64,000 nt of DNA, taken from positions 8,296,591 through 8,360,590 of the forward strand of contig NC_051452.1 in the NCBI RefSeq assembly GCF_001649575.2, written 5' to 3'. Positions 37,501 to 46,500 of this stretch are shown piece after piece (position 1 is the first letter of the stretch; each line of letters starts with the position of its first letter). The stretch comes from Kryptolebias marmoratus (Eukaryota; Chordata; Actinopteri; Cyprinodontiformes; Rivulidae). The position numbers and the translations under genes were made by a program. A model generated the notes under the pieces. The model ran no database searches. It was not told where the DNA came from and saw only the letters and a list, made by a program, of their open reading frames with translations.

Positions 37501-40500
37501 CTGAGGAGCCTAAAAAGGACCAGGTGAGGCTGATGGTAGGTGATCAGATGCTGGAGGACGATCCCGTGTCCGGAGCAGAAGAATGGAGTCACAGTGCCCT
37601 GAACAGCGACGAAGGGGAGCCGGCGACGGACAGTTCGCACTTGTCTCCATGTTCTGACCATGACCTGCCGCCGCAGTCCGAGGACGGAGCTGAAGCTGGA
37701 GACATGGAAGTGGACCAAGGAGAAGAGGTGGGTGAAGATGTCAAGGAAGACCACACTAAAGGGAAGGAAGTGGATTCTGGTGAAGTAGACGAGGGGAAGG
37801 GGAAGGAGAAGGAAACAATGGAAGAACGGGATGCAACGAAAGGAGAAGAAACTGAGATTAGCGTGGAGACGAGTCAGGCTGCTAACGATGAAACCACTAT
37901 GGACGTGTCCATCCTCGATACAGACAGTGGCTGGATGGACTCACAAGGTACCTAAAACTTATAGAAACTTCAATATGCATTACGTCTATTCCTAGTTTTT
38001 CTTCCAAAAACCTAAAAAACTAATAATTTCTATTAAATGTGTCTTGGTTGAAGCTCGCGCCTTGCTAGTATGGAGAACTAGTCCTCTCTTATACCCTCTC
38101 TGCTACAGATCAGGATAGAAGTATCATGACTGAGCAGATCGAAGCCCTTCCTCTGACCAAGACTTCCAGCAGGACCCCCGCGGCGGTGGACCGACCCGCC
38201 AAACAGGGCCCCGCTAAAGGGCGGGGCCGTCCTGGCCCTGCTGATTGTAAAGTGTCACGCAAAACACCGACCCACCACCCCCCGACAGAGGAGAAGATGA
38301 AGAGAAAAGGTTCCTATTGTGTGTACAAGTTTTCAGACAGAAAACAAAACAAAAAAAAATCGGTTGTAATGTCTGTTTGCTTTTAGTCCAGTTAAAAAAA
38401 AACAAAAAACATTGATGTTAAACAGGTGTGTCTACGTTTTAACATGCTGGTATAATCCTGTCTCTCCCCTTTGCTAGTAGGCGTGAGGAGGGCTGACCAG
38501 AGTAAGGTGTCAGCCCTCCAAAGTCGCTCTCCATCTCGAAAAAGTGGAGCCAAAGTGGTGGCCAGACACCCTAGGCCCGCCCCGCTTCACGGCTCTGTTA
38601 GACGCAAGGCCCCAGGTGAACGCTTTTCACCAGGTACCGGCGCCGTGAATACAGAGAGATTATGATTTTTAAAGAAAACACACAATCCAGTTTCTCTGGT
38701 GCCAACCTTACGATGATCAAAGCATACATTTATTTTAAAAAAACACGGGGTTTGGATTCAGATTCGTTGATCTCTCTTTATTTTTGGCTCTTTGAGGAAT
38801 CAAGCATTGTAGCTGGCAAACATCACGTGCTGCTGATCCATTGTTAATTTTTAAACGTGTTTATTAACCCGGCTGCTGTGTCTTTTCTTTCGGGGGGGGG
38901 TGTCACTCGCGCTTCGCTTCACTCTCACCTTTTTTAATCCGCTCAGCGTTGCTTCTGTTTGTTTGCTTTTGGTGTTTAAGCTGAGACGACTCGAGTCTCC
39001 TTCTTTGGAGTTTAATTTCTGGGAATGGTTGCATGTTGAAGGTGGTGCGTTCTGTGAACGGCCGGGGAAAGAATATCTACATCTCTGTCACCGCACCGAC
39101 GCAACGTCTTCCTAAAACCCACAACGAACCCGGTGCTGTTTGCCTTTTTTTTGTTTCCTTTTACTTTGTTGCTCTGTGTTCATTACACGTGCGTCCTGTC
39201 AGCCCCTGCCTCCTCCTGCTGGTTAATATTTGTTTCCTCTGTTTGCCTTACAGGTGTGGAGCACCACCACCCCCTCAGTGTGGCGCAGCAGTCCAGAGAG
39301 AGGCCAACTGTGAGTACGATTACCTGCAAACACACAGACGCACACACACACCTGGAGCTCTTATTATTATCAGCCTTTTTTATTCTTTTCTCGCTAGTTT
39401 CAAACTGGTTCAAAAAGTAGTTTCAGGTGTTATTTTATCTAAATATATCAAATTTCACTTAATGTAATCAGCGCATCAGTGTTATTGTTTACACCACGTG
39501 TCAAAGTCGAGGCCTGTGGGCCGAATCGGGTCGTTTTTAACCTTATATTTGGCCCCTGAGATGATAATTGAAACGCTTTAGATCTGCCCCACCAGTCTGT
39601 GACGGATCCGGTCTCTGTCGCTTCTTATTTCACTTTAATGAATAAAAAATGTGAGCGAGCTCAGCGCAGACGTCTGAGTCCAAGAAAAAAAAACTTTTCA
39701 GGAATCTTTGATTTTTGAGGCGAAACGAAACATCAAAAAAGACGGACTGAAGTCATGTTGGTGAACTCTCAGCTGATATCTGACCTGCGTCAGACCAGCA
39801 GAGTATAAATATATTTATAATATATATATATTTAAGTATCTTTATTATCTTGTTTCAGAGTCAAAGGTTGTTTGGTTTTCAGAGAGGGATCATTTCAGTT
39901 GTGATAAAATGTATCAATAAGAAATAAGACTTGCTAGAAATAAACACAAATGTCTTTTTTATATTTCATCTTTTATTCTTTATTTGCTATATGTCCTAAA
40001 TTCTACATAAAATGTTGTTTGTGTTTCTTTATTAGTAATTAGACATCTTCCATTAAAAACTAATAACGTTTATGAATTAATTTTAGCCTCTCATCATCGA
40101 CGGCCCGGGTTTACACAGAATATTGAGGGTTACTGGGACTAAAATGGCTCCATTTTAAAGTTTTAGTAATGATTGTAACCCTGTCATTAAGTACTAGTAC
40201 ATAACCATTGATTTAAAGTGACGTTTTCTTCTCTTATACTACTTAGTTAAGAAACATTTTCCTTAACCCAATTTTTATTAAAACTTACTATCAGTAGATG
40301 TAAATAACTGAGCTTTTCCATAATATTAAATAAAACTAGCATTCCTTGAAGGAACAGGAAGGAAAAAAATGACTTGATTAATAAAATATACACACTTAAA
40401 AATACACACAAGTAGAGACTTCAGTTCATAAAAGCCACACTGGAACAAAGTGCATTAATTTCTTCCAGGGAATGTTGTTTCAGTATATTTTTCTTTGATT

Positions 40501-43500
40501 ACAACCCAGATAACTGCATGTGTCCCTTCAGTCTTCTGCATGATCATGCTGACAGCTCATTTTTTCTCGCCTGCATCCGTATCTTTCTTTCTTTTTGGTC
40601 TTTTATCGTTTTGTCTCGCATGGCCGCCTTCTGTCTGTGTGTCAGTCCCGACAGAGGAAACACGTGAGTACGAACTTTGTGTAGCGTTCCTGTCGTCGGA
40701 TTGTGTTTCCTTCCTGTTTGCTCTCATTTCATTTCTCCACCTCTTCCATCCGTCCGCCTCCCCACCCTCCACCCCCGCCGGTCACCCAGAGCCCCACGAG
40801 GGCCGTTCTGTTAAAGATGGCGGCGCAGCGCGGCGGGGCGTCCCCCCGCCCCGGCTCCGCCTGCGTACTTAAACGGAGCCCCCTCGTGGAGGCGGAGCTC
40901 TGCGAGGCCCGCCCCTCCTCCGCATGTTCCCGACTGCCCCCTCCGCCGATCGGCGCGGCAGGGAAGGTAAATGAACGAGGATGGGGGGGTGAGGTGCAGC
41001 CGACAGTTGGGTCGTACTCACGCTGTGGTGTCTGTCGCTGCAGGAGCGAGCGTACCGCAGCCCCGAGAAGAGGTCCTCCCTCCCCAGGCCGGCCAAGTCT
41101 CTGACCCGCCACATCCCTGCTGCTGAGCAAGAAGACAACAGCACCCCCTCCAGGCCAACCTGTAAGATTACAACCTTTTTTTCTGCCTTGGAAGTTTTCC
41201 TGCACCAACATTTGATTAAAAGCTTCCACCTTCCTGCTCTGCTGTTTTTTTCCCCCCCTTCTCACTCCCCCCTTTTTCCCTTCCGGCCCTCAAAGCGATC
41301 CGAACTGACTCCAGAGGGGACAGCAGGTCTGGAAGGACCCCTAGTATGGCAGGTAGACCACCTGGCAGACCCATCGCTCCCTCATTAGCTGCTGCCTCAG
41401 CTTTTCTTTCACACGCTGCTTTGGGGAGCGGCTGCAGGTTTCAGAGTCGTAGGCGTAAATTTCAGTTTGGGCTCATCTGCAGATTGATCTTTTTTAATCC
41501 ACTCAGTCGGAGCTGCAGGTGAGTTATCAGAAGGACTCGAGGATTTCAAAACAACAGGTGTGTTGATGATCCGGCGCCCTGTGGGCTGAAATCCTGTTGG
41601 TTCTTCCTCTGGTAACCTGGCAACGAGCAGCCAGAGGTCCAGTAAACGGACCTGCAGGTGTTTGCGCTCACGGTCCTGGTCAAACAGTCCTGTTTGATCT
41701 GGGCTGTTTGTTTTTCAGAACCAGCCGCACAGCGTTTAGGTGTTCATTGGCGTCTCACCTTCATCATCATCATCAGAACCCCCAGACAGGTGGTTTTTGT
41801 TTTCCAGCCTCCTCACCCTCCCCTCTCCACGTCTGTTTATCCGTGAAAGGCACAGACTCGACCCGCTCCCGGTCGGTCCGCAGCGGCGCCTCCACCCCGG
41901 GCTCGGCCGTGACGCCCGGCACGCCCCCCAGCTACTCCTGCCGCACCCCGGGCTCGCGCACCCCCGGCAGCCACACGCCCAAGTCCTTCAGCGTCCTGCA
42001 GGAGAAGAAGGTGGCGGTGATCCGGACCCCGCCCAAGTCGCCGTCCTCCGTCCAGCGGCAGCTGAAGGTCATCAACCAGCCGCTGCCCGACCTGAAGAAC
42101 GTGAAGTCCAAGGTCGGGTCCACGTCCAACCTCAAGCACCAGCCGAAAGGAGGACAGGTAACAGGAAGTCTCTGTCCGCCAGTTGGACAGTACTTCTCGT
42201 GTTAGACACTGGCATCGGATAGTTGTTCTGAGGATGGCAGAAGTTTTATTTTTAGTAATTTAGCTCAATTCTGCATGTGATGAATGCAAAGACGAGTCCG
42301 TCTTTAAGCTGCACCAATCGAGTCGGCCGAGTCCTGCAACAAAGTAACCCTTCACTGCACTACCACTTGGCTCTGTGACTACCACCTGTCCTGGCTCAGA
42401 GGTGTAACAGCTCTGGGTCATCTTTAACCCCTGGGTGTTACATAAATCCCACCCAGGCGGGGAGAAAACAGGCGTCTCAGGCGCAACTTTAAAATGTTTA
42501 GCTTCAAGAATTGCGCTGAACTCCTGAACGACTTCGGCTCTCAGGGATTTCAAAGGTTTGAATGATCTGTTAGAAAAGAAAAGTGTCAATTTTTACATAT
42601 TTATTTGAAATTTATCAGAAAAGTCGAGGCTATACCCAATCCTGCCACACGGGGGCAGTAAATGACAAACTTCTGTTCATTTTTTTATTGCAGAACATAC
42701 TGAAACGATGCTTTATTTTGATACATTTATATCTAAATCTGCTCAGTTTGGCTTTTTAACATAAATATCCATGGAAACAAATGGAGTCTGATCTAAGATG
42801 GACTCTTTCTCTTGTATTTTGAGATGTAGAAATTAAATAAAATACGGACATGTCTTTCTGAATATGTTCACGCTCACTCACTTTCTTAGCCACCTCTGTA
42901 TTCCTGCTTTTTATGTCGCTGTGTGTCTGCTTCCTCTGCTCTGTCTGCCGCCATTTCCGTCAGTCTAAATGAAGGACCGCGTCCTGCCTCGGGGCCTCGC
43001 CCCCTCGCGGTCTCTCCTCCGTCCCTACCTCTTTGCCGATATTTCCGCCTCGCCGACGGAGGATCAAATGCACCGCAAGAGTGTTTCTAAATATAGCAAA
43101 ACTTAAAAAAAAAAACAAAAAAAACCCAGCAGCAGTCCTTCTAAGAATATCCATCAGATTTCCTTATTGGCTCCGAGGAGCAGAGCCGTTTTCCTCGGGG
43201 AGCAGCTTTCGTCGATCTTCCCTCCAGCGTTCAGTATTTATAACCCAACCAGCGGTGACTCATAGAGAAAACATAAAAAGACCTCAACTAATGTTCTCCG
43301 CTACATTTTTTTTTAAGCGTTTACCCCTTCAAAAAAACGGCTGCTTTTTAGTGTTTTTTTCCCCCCTTTTATCGCTGAGATAAAAACAGCTGGACAGGCT
43401 GTTAGGGACGCCGTCTTTAGATTAATTTTTCCCCACATAAAGTCACGTCTGCCCTACATAAAAGTTAAAAATGAGGGTCATAAAAACCCGAGGATGAAAC

Positions 43501-46500
43501 CCTCCCTCTTATCTCGGTCTGGATAGACGTGTCTCAGTAGCAGCCTGTGGTTTCCTAATCCTATTACCGATGGACCTCGTGTTCCTGCATGGAGGCGACT
43601 TTTCATTCAATTTTGTGAGATACGAGCGAAGGATGTGGCTCGCTGTCGTTTTTGGCAGCTCTTCTCTCAGGGAACTCCCTTTTCCTCCTCCTCCTCCTCC
43701 TAATTCCAGGTGGTGAGGGCAATGATGTTTCTGCCTTCGTCTGTAATGAACCGAGGGTGGATTTTATCTCTCAAAAAGGTTGAACCCGCGCAGCTCAGCT
43801 GAGCACAAAAATGGCCACAACTCAGTCAGTTTTAAAGCTACTGAGCTGAAGTTTGGTGTGGTAGTAATCGAGAGTCACCCACAACACGAGCTCTGAGCGC
43901 CAACAGATCACACGATATCGGGCATAACGTTTGTTTCAAGGTTTGACGATATTTTTATAACTTTTCTCACCGTAAAACGATGAAACTCTGGTTCGAAACC
44001 TTATTATTTGTACTTTTAAAGCAACAGGCATCGATATAGTTTGTGTTAAATCTCATTTAAGTTACTTGGAGTCTACACTGCTCCGGATATTTTTTTCCCT
44101 TTGTTTAAAAATATTTCCACATTCTTCGCACAGAACCTTTGAAATATCCACTCCGCACCCCGAGGTGGCGAGAACGGCCGACATATTCGGAGATAAAAAC
44201 TACTCTTAGCTCGGCTAGTTTTACTTTCTTTAATGCCACTTATAAACCCCTCTTAGTTAATAACCATTTCAGCACAAGGTTAAAGTTTGACGGCAACAGG
44301 ATCGGGATAAAGAGAAAAAAAAAACAGTAAAAACGGCTCCATTGTTGTTTTGGTTTCCAGGGAAAAAAGTAACACAAGGCATGATCGAAACGAGCTGCTA
44401 GACCATTGGTTTTTTTTTTTAAAGGCTTCATATTTATTTATGTATAAAATCTAAAAGAAGCAGAGTGGTGCGGACGTCCCTACAGACTCGTGTCCCACAC
44501 AGTTGTCTTAACGAGGCACACGTCGTGGCTCTTTTTGTTTTTGCTTCTTTATCGTTCCAATTTGATTTTAGGTTCAGATTTTAAGTGAGAAGCTGGACTT
44601 CAGTCATGTTGAGTCAAAGTGCGGCTCCAAGGATAATCTGAAGCACACGCCCAAAGGAGGCAATGTATGTAACCCTTTCTCTCTCCTTTCTTTCCTCTGG
44701 CTTTGAAGCTTTAGCGCTCTGTCTCTGCTACTTTTACGTGTCCATCTGTTTGTCTGCCATCGAAATTTCTCAGTTGAATTGATTCCACTTCTTAGTCAGT
44801 GAAGAAGCACACTTTAAGACAGTAAAATAAATGTGAAACTGGATGGATGTATTGAACAAATGAGTCCACCCTGTCCTCCCCAGGTCATGATCCCAAGCGT
44901 TAAGCTGGACTTCAGCCACGTTCAGTCGAAATGTGGCTCCCTGGATAAAGTCCACTACACGGCAGGCGGGGGAAACGTAAGCGACTCATCCCAGAACCTC
45001 TTTGTCTCCACGCTGTCTAAATATATGTGCATGAAATGTCCCTGTAGCGTGCACGTGTACCAGTTTTTACCAGTGTCTCCCCTTCCTAACACTCATGGGT
45101 GATGAATTTTAATTGAAGCATCTGCTTCCTTTGCGTAGCGGCTCCTCTGTGGAGTCTGTAGTGTCTCCTCAGAGACAAGCGGGCGAACATCCGTCAGCTC
45201 GCTCCTCCTTCACCCTCATCTCCCCTTCCGGTTTCTTCTTTTTTTTTTTTTTTTAGAATATTTTATTTTGGATTTTTGGTATTAACATTACAAGTATTAA
45301 CAGACAGGACAAAACTAGTACACAATGACGCACAATTCAAATAATAAGACATATTGAAAGTAAATTACATTTACAATAATATGACCCAACATATAACAAG
45401 GACTGGGTGGGGGTGGGTAATCTATAGGGATAAAATCAGTTGTGTATGAGTCGGAAATAGATTGAGAGACAGATGGTATCAGATTCGCTCATAAATCCTG
45501 TCGAGTCCAGCTCGATTACAGGATCATCACTCAATCCAATGTGCCGGGAGATTTTGCATATAACTTAAAAGAGGCTGCCATATTTTATAAAACGTCTTAC
45601 TTCTATTCTGCATCCAATACGTTAATTTTTCTAGTGTCACACAGCTATTAATCTCGGAAAGCCACATTTTAATTGAGAGGGGAGAGTCTGATTTCCACTT
45701 AGTTGTAATACATTCCTTAGCAATTGCTAAAAGGATTTCTGTAAGTTTCTTGTCATAGACTGTTTTTAAATTGGAATTTGTAAAGTTCCCTAATAAACAG
45801 ATCTCCGGGTCTATTGGAATCATGATGGCATGAATGTCTGATAACATTTTACAGACCCCCTTCCAAAAACCTTGCAATTTAGAGCAATACCAAGTGGCGT
45901 GAAGGAATGTTCCTTCTTCCATGCCACATCTAAAACAAAGAGGGGATATATTGGAGTTATATTTATGTAATTTTTGTGGGGTGACATATAGCTGATGTAA
46001 AAAATTACCCTTCCGGTTTCTTCTCTGGTACAATCTGTCTTTTTTTTTTTTTCGCCGCTCCCAGGTTCAAATCCAGACCAAGAAGATCGACTTGAGTCAC
46101 GTCACCGCCAAGTGTGGCTCCATGTCCAACATTCACCACAGACCAGGTAACGTCCTCCTTCGGCCCATCCAGCTGCAAACCAGACGTTTAGATACTGTAA
46201 CCCAGCGGTTCCCATTCTTCCTCTGCTCTTCAGCTGGTCTTTAAGCTCTGCAGAAGCTTGTTCATCACTCACTCACTCAAACCAGGTGTCAAACCTGCAG
46301 GATGGTGGTCCTCCAGGACCAGGACTGGGAATCTGTGCTGTCATCTATGTTATCTTCATTTTATAAAAGAAAAAAAACAACAACTTCAGATTAAAATCTA
46401 ACTCAATCCTAATTATAACACACTTACTTTACGAAATACCAGTCAGGAACATGTTATCTATCTGAGGAAGCCAGCAGATTTGATCGAATCTTCACTTCAG

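Noticed and set aside
40729..41265. 178-aa antisense frame in the GC-rich map2 exons
   Set aside because: It is a shadow of GC-rich coding sequence on the + strand.
45527..46033. Domesticated host gene from the LINE fragment
   Set aside because: The first residues of the frame come from the target duplication, and only the tail of ORF2 is present. A recent truncated insertion explains it fully.
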